From assembly GCF_963169125.1 (NCBI RefSeq), contig NC_084793.1, positions 215,724,652-215,788,651 of the forward strand: a stretch of 64,000 nt of DNA, given 5' to 3'. The notes below the pieces were generated by a model. It saw only the letters and a program-made list of their open reading frames with translations. It searched no databases and was not told the DNA's origin. Below are positions 1-11,904 of this stretch, one piece after another. Every line of letters begins with the position of its first letter. Within the stretch, counting starts at the first letter, position 1. The DNA is from Humulus lupulus. Taxonomy: Eukaryota > Streptophyta > Magnoliopsida > Rosales > Cannabaceae. The position numbers and the translations under genes were made by a program.

Positions 1-600
1 CTTTTGTAGTTTTGTTGAAAAAAAAATTTTGTCAAATAAAAAAAATCAACATTGCTACTACATTTGTTTTCAATTTTATGTTATTTAAAAAGATTAAGAA
101 AATTGTATTTTATTGTGTATTGTTCTTTATTTTGGCTCTTGGTTCTTGGTGTTATATTGTAAAATCTCGAAGGTTTTTATGTCATTTAGATTCCAATTAA
201 TTGATTAGTCTATCTTTTGATCAATATTCGTTAATATTGCTTGTCCTAAAACGGTAACATCGATTGTTTAGCATTAATTGATAAATTTCCAACTCCAAGA
301 GTGTCAACCATCTCCTGTAAAAATACTTTCAATACCTTTGTGAGGATTTGGAGTTGAGACTTTATTCTTTGGTGATTTTTCAATACTGTTTGTGTTATGA
401 ATTGTGGAAAGATGAATATGGTTTGGTGCACACACACAAAGCTCTTGAATTACAACTTTGATAGTTTTAAATAACATTTTCTAAATTCTCGCTAAACATT
501 TTTGCCAAGTAATTTTACATAATTTAGCTCACTAATTCATCTTGGTAATAATTTTTACCTGCTTGAATTTCTAGGGACTAGCAATTAGCTATTGGGGTTG
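1..600. other. AT-rich non-coding sequence
   Basis: No gene is supported here. The short ORFs (for example 12-200 + and 246-437 -) have no recognisable domain and a composition typical of AT-rich noise. The segment ends at a TG dinucleotide at 601, where an LTR-like sequence appears to begin. Confidence 0.6.
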
Positions 601-1218
601 TGATTAGTGGTGAAAAATGCACATTTTATAGATCTTAAATGTTAAAATAAATTGAGTTTTAAATAATATTTTCTTGAATTTAATGTGATATATTCTACAA
701 TTGAAAATATTAATTTTTATTTAATTTGTGTTATGTTGTAGGAAATAAAATTTATTGTGGTACTTTGAAATGAAGAGAAAAGAAAAGAATTAAAGTTGAA
801 AAGAGAATTGAGATATTGGCATTTTTGCAAGCCACCAACCCAAAGAAGCAAGGCCCCGGCCCTCTAGAAACCCAAGGCCCGCCTCGCGCAGGCCCAGACA
901 GGGCTGCCTACCCTTTGCAGCCAGAGCGCCACCTAGTGCGCTCTCCACGCAACACGTGTTGCCCCAGCAGCCCAGCCTGCTCCGCGACCTAGTTGGCGAC
1001 CCGCACGTAACCCGCGCCCGACCCGGTTTCTGGCAGCCTTCTTCACCCTTCAGTCAATGCTCCATATGTCGCTTTTCTATTCGTGCACCATTCAAGAGAG
1101 TCAAACTCTGCTATTCTTAGTCTAATTAATCTCATCAGCATTCTTTTTTCTCCATTTTTTATCACACTTCTCGTCCATGCAAAACAAAAGCCAAAATAAT
1201 AAATATAACAAGACCAAA

Positions 1219-1231
1219 AATAATAATATTA
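1219..1231. repeat. Putative LINE target-site duplication, left copy
   Basis: The 13-mer aataataatatta here recurs at 6356-6368, just after the LINE poly(A). A duplication of this length fits target-primed reverse transcription. The sequence is low-complexity AT, so chance matching is a real concern. Confidence 0.4.
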
Positions 1232-1402
1232 GATTGGGGAGGAAGATTAGAATTAAAGCCAGCAAAGCTCCAAGACATTAGACTATGACAGAGGAGAAAA
1301 AGGTATAAACAACACAAGAAAAAGGAAAAACAACAAAAAAACCCTAAAACAAAAATCATAAAAAGTGAAATGAGGGCGTGAGGGTTTTCTTCTAGCTTCT
1401 CC

Positions 1403-2632
1403 ATGGCGAGGCGCAAGAAGATTCACCAGAAGCCTGTTACAAACGATAAGGGGAAGATTACACCAGGGATTGAGAATACAGAGGAATGCTTGTTAGTAGA
1501 AGAGGATCAAGATCTTCTGACTGAGTTGGAAGAGGTTTTTAAGGATACTGTGGCCGAGTTCCCTGAGGTGGGTGGCTCGAATTTGAAGGAGCGGATGAGG
1601 GATGATGATGCGGTTCATGATGCTGGGTTAAAATGGAGCGAACAGGATGATGATGGCACTGATTTTTTGACTCAAGCCAAAGATAAGTGGTCTTCATTTA
1701 AAAATTTGTTACCAAATCAGGGTGGTGCTCGATTGGAATTTGCTGAACCTTTGGTTCAAGATGGCCATCGAATTGCTCAAGTAGATTTGGAGGAAATTGC
1801 AGTTGAAGCTTCGTTTTGGAATTCAGCTGTTGTTTGTATGGTTTTAGGGGCCAATCCTCCTTTTGCTGTCTTTGAAGGGTTTATAAAGAGAATGTGGGGA
1901 AAGTTGGGGATTGAGAAGATTGCAAGGTTAAATGCTGGTCATACCCTAGTTAAATTCAGAGATGAAGTCACTAGAGATTTGGTCTTAGAGAATGGTGTTT
2001 TGCATTTTGATAGGAAGCCAGTTATTGTGAGACCTTGGACTACTGAGTTAGATCAGTTGAGGTTGGTCAAATCAGTCCCTGTTTGGGTTAGATTACCTGG
2101 GTTGGGTTTGCAATATTGGGGAACCAAATGTCTAAGTACTTTGGTGAGTACTCTTGGGAGGCCAATTCTAGTTGATAAGGTCACAAAGGATAGATCTATG
2201 ATGCAATTTGCAAGGGTTTTAGTAGAGATTGATATAGCTGATGAGGTTCCGAAGTATATTCAATTCATGAATGAAAGAGGCCAATTAATGGAACAGTTGG
2301 TTGAGTTTGAATGGCTCCCCACTCAATGTAAGAATTGCAAAGTATTTGGCCATTCTATGTCTCTCTGCAATAGGAAAAAAGAGGAGGTGTGGAAACCAAA
2401 AGTTCCGAAAACTGGGGAGATAAAACAGGGTAGTTTGTCTGAGACACAACAAGGCAGTACTTCTGTTATTTCAGAGCCTGATGCTGGTCTGGGTGTTAAA
2501 CAGATGGATGACAGTCTGGAGGGTCCTATTGTTCACGAGAAGCCAGCAACTGATGCTGAGGGTGTTACACAGATTGCTAAACCAGTTCAGAATAAGAAAC
2601 ATAGGAGTACTTCGGGTACCACTGTAGTTTAG
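1403..2632 (+). CDS. LINE ORF1 (DUF4283 / zinc-knuckle gag-like protein)
   Basis: A 409-residue ORF1 protein that would bind LINE RNA in the ribonucleoprotein particle. The N-terminus is basic, followed by an acidic region. A DUF4283-like fold spans about residues 125-245, and a CCHC_4 knuckle has C309, C312, H317 and C322 (CKNC...H...C). The ATG at 1403 lies in a good context (ctccATGGCG) after an A-rich leader. A TAG at 2630-2632 looks premature: the same frame stays open for about 56 more codons to 2803, includes a tract typical of the ORF1 C-terminus (WVTPKR), and overlaps the ORF2 start by about 20 nt. Confidence 0.85.
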   Translation: MARRKKIHQKPVTNDKGKITPGIENTEECLLVEEDQDLLTELEEVFKDTVAEFPEVGGSNLKERMRDDDAVHDAGLKWSEQDDDGTDFLTQAKDKWSSFKNLLPNQGGARLEFAEPLVQDGHRIAQVDLEEIAVEASFWNSAVVCMVLGANPPFAVFEGFIKRMWGKLGIEKIARLNAGHTLVKFRDEVTRDLVLENGVLHFDRKPVIVRPWTTELDQLRLVKSVPVWVRLPGLGLQYWGTKCLSTLVSTLGRPILVDKVTKDRSMMQFARVLVEIDIADEVPKYIQFMNERGQLMEQLVEFEWLPTQCKNCKVFGHSMSLCNRKKEEVWKPKVPKTGEIKQGSLSETQQGSTSVISEPDAGLGVKQMDDSLEGPIVHEKPATDAEGVTQIAKPVQNKKHRSTSGTTVV

Positions 2633-2780
2633 GAGGGTGCTTGGGTAACCCCTAAGAGAGTGGGTGGGGTGAAGAAAGTGAGTCATAAAGTTCAGAATAA
2701 ATTGAGGAACTCTTATGAGGTGTTACAGGAGAAACGAATGGAGGGTCTGAAACAGGATGAGAAGTTAGCAAACAAAATAC

Positions 2781-5700
2781 ATGGGGGAATTCCACATTCT
2801 TAGTTGGAATGTTCGAGGTTTGAATAAGAGGGATAAGCAACGATCCCTTAGTGCTTTTTGTCAAGTGAATAAGATTGGTTTAGGTGCTTTTCTTGAGACC
2901 AAAATAAAGGGAGAAAAAGTGGAGGATATGATGAGAAGTTATTTTAATGGTTGGAGCTTTTATAAAGGGATTATCAATGAAGGTAGAATTCTGTTGGTGT
3001 GGAAAAGTAATATACTGGTTGTGGATATTATTCAAGAGAGTGACCAATTTATGCATACTCTTATTAAAGAGGTCAGATATAATAGGAAGTACTGTATTAC
3101 TTTTGTTTATGGCAGAAATACTATCCAAGAAAGATATCAGTTATGGAGGGACTTATCGAATCTTCATTTCCCTGCTACTGCCTGGTTACTGACAGGTGAT
3201 TTCAACTCAGTGTTTAATGTTGATGATAGACTTGGGGGTCGGCCAGTGATGGCAGCTGAAGTGGTTGATGCTCAAGGTTGGAAAGCTTTAGGTTTGGCGG
3301 ATGAGCTTAGATCTATTGGCTCACACTATACTTGGACTAATAACCAAGATGGTAGAGCTAGGATTTACTCTAAAATAGACCATATTTTTAAGAATGAAGA
3401 GTGGATTGATCTTTTCCCTGAGTCAATTGCTGTAATAAAGTGGGACATTTTTTCAGATCACTGTTATTGTCTCATTAAGGCTGTTCAGGAGGTGGTTTCG
3501 GGTTTAGGCCTTTTAAATTTTTCAACATGTGGATTGATCATGCTAATTTCAAGAGGACTGTGTTGGAGAGTTGGTACAAACCAGTTCAGGTTGTTGGTCT
3601 TGATAGAGTGATGGTGCAACTTAAAAGGTTAGCTAGAGTTCTGAGGCTGTTTAATAAACAGCAAGTGGGAGATGTTGAACGGAATTTTCAGATTGCTAAG
3701 GAGAATTATAATCGGGCTCAAATTCAATGTCAGAAAAATCCTCTTGTTGCTGGTTTTCAAATAGAAGAGCAAATTGCTTGTACTGAATTGACCCAGCAGT
3801 ATAAAATTTATGACAGCTACCTTAGACAAAGAAGTAAAGTGAACTGGCTCAGATGTGGTGATGATAACACAGCCTTTTTTCATGCTTGTTTGAAGCATCA
3901 GAAGGAAATTAATCGTATTACTTCTTTTGTTTCTGACACAGGGCAGTTAGTTGAGGATTTTGATGAAGTGGTGGATCATTTTTTAGTGCATTTTCGGAAT
4001 GCTTTGGGCAGCAACAGTAAGACAGTGAGCACTATCCAGAAAGACTGTTTTATACATGGTAACACTCTTTCTCTTGAGCACCAACTGGAGCTAATCAAAC
4101 CTTTTTCTTAAAAGGATGTTAAAAATGCTATGTTTAGCATTGGGTTTATTAAGAGTTCGGGTCCAGATGGATATGGTTCGGGGTTCTTTAAAGCTATGTG
4201 GAATGAAATTGGTGATGACATTTCAGATGCCATTTTAGGCTTCTTTCAGCATGGATCACTTCCTAAAGGCCTAAATAATGCTTTGTTAACTTTGATTCCT
4301 AAAGTTCCGAATCCTACTAAGGCAGTGGAATATCGTCCTATAGCTTGCTGTAATGCATTATATAAATGCATTTCGAATATGATTTGTAGTAGATTGAATG
4401 TGGTCCTTCCAGTGCTAATAAACCAAAACCAAGGAGCTTTTGTGAAAAATAGACTTTTAACTCATAATATCCTTATCTTTCAGGATATTCTTAAAGGCTA
4501 TAGGAGGAAACATATATCTCCTCGTTGCGTGATGAAAGTTGATCTAAGCAAAGCTTATGATTCAATTGATTGGAATTGTTTGGAGGACATTCTAACTGCC
4601 TTTTGTTTTCCAGGTCTTTTTATTAAATGGATCATGACTTGTTTAAAGGACTTTTCTTATTCTATTCTGCTAAATGGAAGAATTCAGGGGTGTTTTACAG
4701 GAAGGAAGGGATTAATACAAGGGGACCCGATCTCCCCTTTGTTGTTTGTGCTTATTATGGAATATTTTACTAGAAGCCTCATCCAAGCTACTCAGGATAA
4801 AGTTTTTAAGTTTCATCCTAGATGCAAAAAGCTGAGATTGGCTAGTTTATGCTTTGCAGATGACCTTGTTCTGTTTTGTAAGGGGAACAACTCTTCAGTT
4901 CAGGTTATTCAGGATTGTTTTAAAGCCTTTAGTGCGGTTTCTGGGTTAATAGCTAACTTGGAGAAGTCGAAAATTTATTTTGGGGAGCTGTCTGTGACTG
5001 AAACCAGCGAGATATTGAAGGAGATTCAGATTGCTGAAGGGGATTTTCCTCTCAAATATCTTGGGGTGCCTCTAAGACCTACAAAGTGGCAAGCTGGGGA
5101 CTGTGATGGTATTTTAAAGAAGATAAGGCTGAAGCTTTTTCACTAGTCTAACAAGCATTTGTCCTTTGCTGGAAAATCTCAGCTGATTCACTCAGTGCTT
5201 TTGGGGATAAGAGCCTTTTGGATGAGTATCTTCATGCTCCCTAAGAAAATTATTGCTGAGATTGACCATCTTTGCAGGAAATTTCTGTGGGGCTCTAGTG
5301 GGAGGAATGATAACAGGAGTAAGTTACATCTCACAAATTGGGATCAAGTCTGCCTTCCCAAACAGATGGGGGGTGTTGGGTTTAAGGATAGTGTTAAATG
5401 GAATATGGTTTTGCTTGCCAAATACATATGGGCTGTTTCTACTAAACAGGATGTTCTTTGGGTCAAATGGATAGATGCCATTTACCTTAAAGGACAATGG
5501 AATATGGTTTTGCTTGCCAAATACATATGGGTTGTTTCTACTAAACAGGATGTTCTTTGGGTCAAATGGATAGATGCCATTTACCTTAAAGGACAATCAA
5601 TTTGGGATCATAAGCTTCAAGTAGATGTAAGTTGGTACTGGCGCAATCTCATTAAGTTGTCTACTATCATTAATGCAGAAATCCTGGCTAAGTCTACTGT

Positions 5701-6265
5701 GAAGAACAAATTACATACCAGCAAGCTATATGAGCTGTTGGTTCACAAGGATAGAGTTCCTTTTTTTCATGTTGTCTGGTGCAATTTATCTATGCCCAAG
5801 CATAGATTTATACTTTGGCAAGCGACTTTGGGGCACTTACTAACTAGAGACAACTTGGTTAAGTGTCATTTACAGATTATTTCTGAGTTGTGCCCTGTGT
5901 GTGAGTTGCAGCAAGAAAGTCATGATCACCTCTTTTTTCAGTGCCCTTTCTCGCAAATGGTGAGGCAAAGAGTGGCTTCTTGGCTGAATTGGGATATTTG
6001 GCCTATCCATTACCAAGAATGGATTAATTGGATGAAGGGGAAGCCGAAAGGTCTCCAGCAAAAACTGCTTGCTGCTGGTCTAGCTGCTGTGGTTTATTTG
6101 GTCTGGTGGAATAGGAATCAATGCCTATATAATCATTGTTCTTTCTCTGTTAACTCAGTTTTTACTGTGTTGCAAAATAGTTTATGTGCTAGAGTTAAAA
6201 ACTTGTCTAGTTGTAAGCTTTCTAGTAAGGATGTAAGGTTTCTTGAGAGTGTTAATTTGTTGTAA
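2781..6265 (+). pseudogene. LINE ORF2 (endonuclease-reverse transcriptase), disrupted
   Basis: This would encode the enzyme that nicks target DNA and reverse-transcribes LINE RNA. An APE-like endonuclease (2781 to about 3480) shows SWNVRGLN, an ETK glutamate, TGDFN and SDH. The RT (about 4130-5100) has VDLSKAYD and the catalytic FADD. A C-terminal zf-RVT domain (about 5700-6000) has CPVC...H...H...C. Breaks: a one-base frameshift near 3505 moves the reading frame, a TAA lies at 4109-4111 and a TAG at 5144-5146. A 99-bp in-frame duplication lies at 5399-5596. Catalytic residues survive, so the damage is moderate. The start overlaps the extended ORF1. Confidence 0.87.
5399..5596 (+). repeat. 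99-bp tandem duplication inside LINE ORF2
   Basis: Units 5399-5497 and 5498-5596 are nearly identical (one clear difference, gctg/gttg). The period is 33 codons, so the frame is kept and the segment containing KYIWxVSTKQDVLWVKW is repeated between RT and zf-RVT. The near identity means it is recent relative to the LINE. Confidence 0.93.
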
Positions 6266-7318
6266 TCCTCGGTTGGAGGGGCTCTTTTGAGCTGGCTTTG
6301 TACTGTTGTTTTTGTGGTTCTATAAAAGTTTCCTTTCATCAAAAAAAAAAATAATAATAATAATATTAATATTATTATTATCTTTATTTATTTTTCAATC
6401 ATTTTTTAGGCTCTATAAATAGGAGCTATTTTTATTAGTTTGATATGTAATTTTTAGGTAACAAAACTCTACTCAATTTCAATCTCACTTCTCTTCTTTT
6501 CTTTCTAGAATTTTTTTGAGAATGTGTAATATAATAGGCTAACATATATTCATTATGACTTTATTTGGTATTTTTATTCACTATGTGCTTTAAGTTAATA
6601 TATTTGAGTGGTTTATTTTCTTTCATCCCTTTCTCTTCATCTTATTATCTCTATTTATATTTATTAATAGCATATAGATTTTGTCAAGAATTTTCTTTGT
6701 ATTATCAAATTAGTAAAAATAATATATATAATATCTTTATCATATACTTCATCACATTCATATATATTTACTTTTGCTAAATTCATATAGAATTAGTCAT
6801 GCTCTTTCGATATATTTTATAAATAATGAATGTAATATTTGTGATAGGTTTTATGTCAAATCTTTTATTGCATTATTTCCAATGGTATATTATCAGTTTT
6901 TGGATTTCTCATAAAATTTATCTCCTCCTTCCATGGTAAAGAATATTAATCACTTAAATATATTTTTGTGAAATGTATTTGTGCGTCAATGTTTAATATT
7001 TTAAATGAATAGTTGGGGTGTGAACTTTTCATTTGTGTAACTTTTGTGAATCAAATATCCAAATAAATAAGTATGCATATGTGACTATTGTTTCTTCCTA
7101 CTTGTTACATTTTGTTATGTCACACTTTTATCATATCTTTATTTGTATTCTTTAAATTATCAAAAGCAACAAAAATATCACTTCTTATCTTGTTCTCACA
7201 TTATTTATCTCGACACTATTTATTGTTATAACTTTGTTTTTTTGCCTCCTTGTGAAATCGACCGCCCGATCTATACTACAACCACCACTAGTGGATGTCA
7301 CATTTTGGGCGTTAATCA

Positions 7319-7879
7319 TCGCCTGGTGCCTAACTTCTCCTCTTGTCATTTGAGGGAGCTCGGCATACCAAGTTGTTGGATAACTTAAGGCCATGGGAGG
7401 ATAGTATATCAGAGATCTGGCTCGTGTTTTGGATAGAACTTTGATAATAGTCTGCCTCAAAAAACTTGAACTTGGTGATTGGAAGAGAGGTGTTTACTTT
7501 GGGACCAAAAGAAGGGAGTGGAGGTTCAGAGGATGGTTTGAAGCTTTGCTTGAAGAACTTTCCATTATCTAGTAGGAAAGTTCGTTAGGTCGGAAGGCTA
7601 GGGAGACCGACAAAGAACAGTCTAGTGGTAAAGCTCGAGGAATGGAAATTAGCTCAGGATAAACTACAAACCGTAGTCTTTTTCTTTTGCCCTCTTGGAT
7701 CTCGGTGATGAGGCGTTTGTAAAAGGAACTTAAATCTTGTCGTTCCCTACGCTCCTCAGATTCTCTAATGAGTCTCTAGTTGCGTGTGAACGGAGACTCA
7801 GCTCGGGGAGAAGGAGTTTGGTATGAGATGGCGTGATCAGAGGACCCCACCAATTCTTCTCAGAAGAGTACTGCAACAT
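7319..7879 (-). pseudogene. aORF relic of Tat element 0 (antisense gene, first coding exon)
   Basis: On the minus strand an ATG at 7877-7879 directly follows a splice acceptor (tgttag), exactly as in element 1 (gatag then ATG). The following reading resembles the element 1 product (RLIRE...RRE... then KRKRLR..VYP), but with stops. The 5'-UTR intron donor upstream reads gtataagt where element 1 has gtgtaagt. The coding sequence is cut off at the 7318 junction, so only the N-terminal part remains. Function unknown. Confidence 0.65.
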
Positions 7880-8521
7880 CTAACAATAAAAGAAAAGGTG
7901 AGGGCCCTTCGCTTAAGGGTAAAAAGTAAAAAAAAAAAAACAAAATTGAATGAATTTTCTCAAAAATTCGAGCTAAGAGGAGCTCAAAATAATGAGATAC
8001 ACCTACCGACATTAGGTGATTGATTCCCTTTTTGGGCTATCCTGATTTTCTAGGAAGAGTGGGCAGTTACCCAAAAAGGGGGTTTCATTGATTTCTGTGA
8101 AAAAAAGGGGAAACACTAATGCCAAAATACCCTAAATATATTGTACTACACGAAACCTATGAACTTATAGCTATACACAAAAAGAAACCATTTTTGTGGG
8201 TTGTTTTCTACGAAAATCTGTTCAAAATGCCCATATTTCTTTGAAGTTCTCAAGAACACTTCAAGGACCAGTGCATGCATACCAAGAAAAAAAAACAACG
8301 TAGTGGCAGATGGCAAATTTTTGACAAAAACAATGAGGGAAAAATTTATAGAAACTTATACAAAGGGAGTTGATGGTGAAATCAGACTGGTGATCGCAAT
8401 AACTTGTAGAGGGAAACTCTTGGAAATTCTTCGTGAAAGAGCGGATATTTAGAGCGAAAAGTTGGCTATGGTTCTTTCTTAGAAAACATGCAAAAATTTC
8501 TAAAATGAACGAGAATTAGGT

Positions 8522-8531
8522 CTTTATAAAG
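8522..8531 (-). promoter_or_regulatory. TATA box of element 0 antisense gene
   Basis: The palindromic-looking ctttataaag lies about 265 bp from the LTR edge. This is the same offset as the aORF TATA boxes of elements 1, 2 and 3 (about 245-280 bp), which supports its identity. Confidence 0.5.
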
Positions 8532-8911
8532 GAAAGAGAGAGGCCTTGATGTTTTATAACTGCAGGATTAAGTTTGCTCTTAATCTTACAGTTCAAATTT
8601 GATCTCGAAATGGCGGTAAAAAAGCAAGTGAAAGGACGTGGGCAGTGAGACAGTACTCGAGTATTGAGATTTCCCACTCGCAAGCCGACATGTGTACACA
8701 CTCGAGTGTGGTAGGTGAGCACGTTTCCCGATTAAAGAAGTTCAAAAGTTTATCTCTCAGAGATTGAGCAGATACTTTTGAAGGGCCAAATGTTATACCC
8801 TAATTTTGAGACGATTTATCTCAAAATGTAATCTCAAAAAATAATTTGATGAGCTCGGATGCATATGGAAATTAGTAACAATATTGCTAACTTGCAGCAC
8901 TAAACCATTTC

Positions 8912-11368
8912 TGTAACGCCCTGGATAGCCAAGACCGTTACATTGTGTGTTTATAAAGGTGCAAGACTTGCTAATCAAGTCATTGAGTTAGAAACGTGTT
9001 ACTGAAACTATAATTGAACTAGGGTTAGAAATATTTTGGTTACAAAAGTTACATCTCATATAATTAAACATTTTGTACATGGGATCCCAAAAGAAATAGA
9101 GTTTAAAAGACAGTTTACAAAAAATTCCAGGTTACAAATATGTACTGGCCACTCTAAGGGCAAAACAGACATTTAGGCTTCTCTCGTCCTATATTACTCC
9201 TCGGTCATGGTGACCGATCAGCTGACTATATTACTCCTCAAAGCTCTCCAACTCAGGACTGATCCACTTTGCCCTTTCCTTTACCTGCACCACATAGCAC
9301 CCGTGAGCCAAGGCCCAGCAAGAAACCATAATACAGTGTAATAGCAATAATCGACAGTCAGACATATAACAAGTCATACAGCTCACATAAGTAGTGATAT
9401 CAAACTGCAAACCAATAATCAGTTATTCAGATAACAAACTCGTCACAATCATCAATTAAACAACATTAAACATATCATACCAAAATATAGGGTCGGCGCC
9501 CTTAGGCCGCACCCTCTGATTATCCCACTGACTCTGGCTCGCTTAGGCCGAGCTCAGTGATTATATATTTAACCTCAGTGATTATATATTTAACCTCAGC
9601 TACCAGTGGTTGAGTCGCGTCTTGTGCGCAAGTATTGATTCTGGCACTCTTAGGTCATTTATCACATGTCCCATGGCATAATACCATCTCATGACATCAC
9701 ATATGAATATAGGGAACTCTTAGTCCCAACACAAACACATAATTTGGTGCAGTTTCTTACCTTTGATTCTGATAGCTTTGATTAGTGAAATTGACCTTCA
9801 AGCACGTTCCCGTCCGAGCCCTAGCGTACACCTTGTCACAGCCATAAATTAGAACCATCACTAAAATTCAATTCCAAAACCTAACCTCGGGACCAATCTC
9901 GAGCCCTCGGGACGCCCTAATTCCACCAAACGGGGTGGTGGAATCAAACCCTGAACCCCCAAGCAAAAACCTTAAGAAATAACCCAAAACCCCACTTCTG
10001 GAAACAGGGTAGCGCTACAACGCCACAAAGTGGGCGCTACAGCGCTACAACTAGAAGCAAAATGCCCAGAAATTTCCAGGCCTAGCGCTGTAGCGCCCAA
10101 AGTCTAGCGCTACAGCGCTAGTTACAGCACCAAACTTCTCAGAGTTTTCTCCTTCGAATTTTCTCGAACTAAAACCCCCTAGAACCCTTCCAAACATCAA
10201 CTACACTTCAAAACAAGCCTACCAATCACTACATCTCACCCCACATGGCCCAACAACCTCAATTCTAATCACATGCATCATCAAACAAAGAAAATAAGCA
10301 TTGGACTCAGAATTCAAGAACTCATCAGAAAACCATAAACTACCTAGCAATTCAAGATGACCAAACCCAGAAATCCTCACCTTTTATGGAGAGTTCAAAC
10401 CTAGGTTGTCCCTAGTATCCTTCCAGTCCTTAGCTCCTCAATCCCCAAAGCTCAACACCTTGAATTCCCATCCAAAGTTCAGATTCAAGATCAACACAAC
10501 AGAGTTTAGCAATCCCAGAAAAAAAAAAAAAAACTAGAAACCTTACCTTAATTGGGTGAATAACTCATGCTAAATCCTCTAGCTTTATCAGGGATCCTAG
10601 CCCCAAGCTCCAGCCCAAGCTTTCTTGAGTTAAAGCTTCAAAATTCCTCAAGAGATGGTGAAGAAAAAGGGAACCGAGTGAGAGAGAAGGGTTAGCTTAT
10701 GAGTTCTATTTTTCTTTGTCTTTCTTTTCCCTTCCTTCAGCCTCTACTGCTTTCTAAATAGCTTATAAAGGCAGATTAATACTTATCCCTGTTTTTAAAT
10801 ACCAAAAGACCATATTACCCTCCCAATTATAACCAAGCCTTTAAACATTCTAAGGGCATTTGGGTCATTTGCTTCCAATTCCCGATAATTCCTCAAGTGA
10901 CCCTAATAATTATCGCTTACTTCCCGACACCTAACTAATCAACAATTATTTTCCTCAATGTCAAATAGCCTCCAATATATTTCCAAAATTCTCATAAATA
11001 CCCCCAGGCTCCCTTGAGCCGGGTATAAATTCCCACCGTGACTTTTCCGCTAAACCGCTCACCAGGATCGCCTTGAGTCACAAGCTACAGATATATCCAC
11101 ATAATAATGTGGTCTCAAAAATTTATCACAAATATTTACATTTATGCCCTCAACAGGCCAAAATTACAAATATGCCCTTATAACCTAATCAGGGCCTACA
11201 TGCATACTAATACTCGTAATCATGCATCTCAAGTAGGCAAATAATCATATAAGCATGCTTATCACATAATCATGCATTTAATCATTTAAATCACACATAA
11301 TCCAGTTATGCCATCCCAGCACACTAATCAAGGCTCTTAAGCCTCATTAGTAATTTTGGGTCGTTACA
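8912..11368 (-). mobile_element. Solo LTR of a long-LTR gypsy element (Tekay-like)
   Basis: A 2457-bp block from TGTAACGCCC to GGGTCGTTACA, with inverted termini TGTAACG/CGTTACA. Flanks are atttc (8907-8911) and atttt (11369-11373), a 5-bp duplication with one mismatch. No internal domain or second LTR is present, as expected for a solo LTR made by unequal recombination. The length and the minus-sense start (TGTAACGACCC) fit chromoviral Tekay-type LTRs. It sits inside the element 0 LTR and so is younger than it. Confidence 0.75.
10008..10128. repeat. Palindromic GCGCTACAGCGCTA cluster
   Basis: Several copies of a motif around agcgctac / gcgctacagcgcta occur within about 120 bp, in both orientations (for example gggcgctacagcgctac and tagcgctgtagcgccc). 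Each contains AGCGCT, a self-complementary hexamer. The block stands out as CG-rich within an AT-rich solo LTR. Confidence 0.7.
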
Positions 11369-11904
11369 ATTTTTGCTCAAAATGGAGGATTAGCTCAAAA
11401 GATCCAATCGCTATGAGAGAGTCAACTCGTAAGGTAAATGATGATTAGCTTGGAAAAAAAGAGTATCAGCTCGAAGATGATACATATTGGCTCGAAAGCG
11501 CATTTTCAAGATGATAGGAAGCAATATCTGAGAAAATAAAGCCTATTTTTAAAGAATCGGTTTAGATATTAACATGGTCAAACTGATTCATTTGTAATCC
11601 AAATTATTTTAAATTTGAATGTAGATTTTTATGTAACTTTCCCCAAAAATCGGGGGGAAGAGTATCTGAACCCAGTCTATAAATACCTGGGATTAGTCAT
11701 TTTAATTTTTTCACGCACAATTTTTATACTCAAATTTTGGGAAATTGCTTTCTTAAGCTTTAACTCAAGTCAATCAATAAAAGTGACTCATGAACTAACT
11801 AGAGTTAACTACTGAACCGCGTAAAAAATATATGTTCATCTTTGTCTTTAAATCGTTTTTATGCTTAATTGCTCTTATTTAATTGACGAAAAAATACGTC
11901 AACA

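Larger units (their letters stand above)
1232..6355 (+). mobile_element. L1-type LINE (non-LTR retrotransposon), full length, inactive
   Basis: Order seen: a short 5' UTR, ORF1 (nucleic-acid-binding gag-like protein), ORF2 (endonuclease, reverse transcriptase, zf-RVT), a short 3' UTR with a tataaaag motif, then an A-tract running into (AAT)n at 6341-6363. There are no LTRs. The endonuclease and RT are of plant L1 type. ORF1 has an early stop, and ORF2 has a frameshift and two in-frame stops, so the copy cannot move by itself. It lies inside an LTR-like repeat, so it is younger than that repeat. Confidence 0.88.
601..7318 (+). mobile_element. LTR-like sequence (possible Athila-type), split by a LINE
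   Basis: The two ends are TGATTA and TAATCA, a perfect 6-bp terminal inverted repeat of the LTR type. Without the nested LINE the sequence is about 1.6 kb. It carries a TATA box (ctctataaatagg, about 6411-6423) and near its end a segment (7250-7318) resembling the 3' ends of Athila-like LTRs. About 250 bp at its start (601-860) resembles 43174-43430, so it is a dispersed repeat. No clean 5-bp duplication flanks it (ggttg on the left, tcgcc on the right), and the right edge abuts a Tat-element relic. Class and boundaries are inference. Confidence 0.4.
7319..8790 (+). mobile_element. Tat-lineage gypsy element 0, 3'-internal fragment
   Basis: Aligns by eye, in opposite orientation, with the region of element 1 between its left LTR and its antisense gene. 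Shared landmarks are the aORF start, a TATA box at 8522-8531 (minus sense), tracts around gttcaaaagtt and gatacttttga, and a polypurine tract (acttttgaagggccaaa) abutting the LTR at 8791. Everything 5' of the aORF relic is missing: the left edge at 7318 joins an unrelated LTR-like sequence. gag-pol would have been on the plus strand. Confidence 0.7.
8791..11904 (+). mobile_element. 3' LTR of Tat element 0, interrupted by a solo LTR
   Basis: Starts TGTTATACCC right after the polypurine tract and ends GTCAACA, matching the ends of the element 1 LTR read in the same sense (TGTTACACCC ... GTCAACA). Without the nested 2457-bp solo LTR it is about 650 bp. It contains a TATA (gtctataaatacc, about 11676) and the conserved leader hairpin at 11787-11823. 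The other LTR of this element is not in the window. Confidence 0.75.

Noticed and set aside
5324..5596. Minus-strand ORF with an internally repeated protein
   Set aside because: A shadow of the 99-bp duplication in LINE ORF2, whose coding sense is plus.
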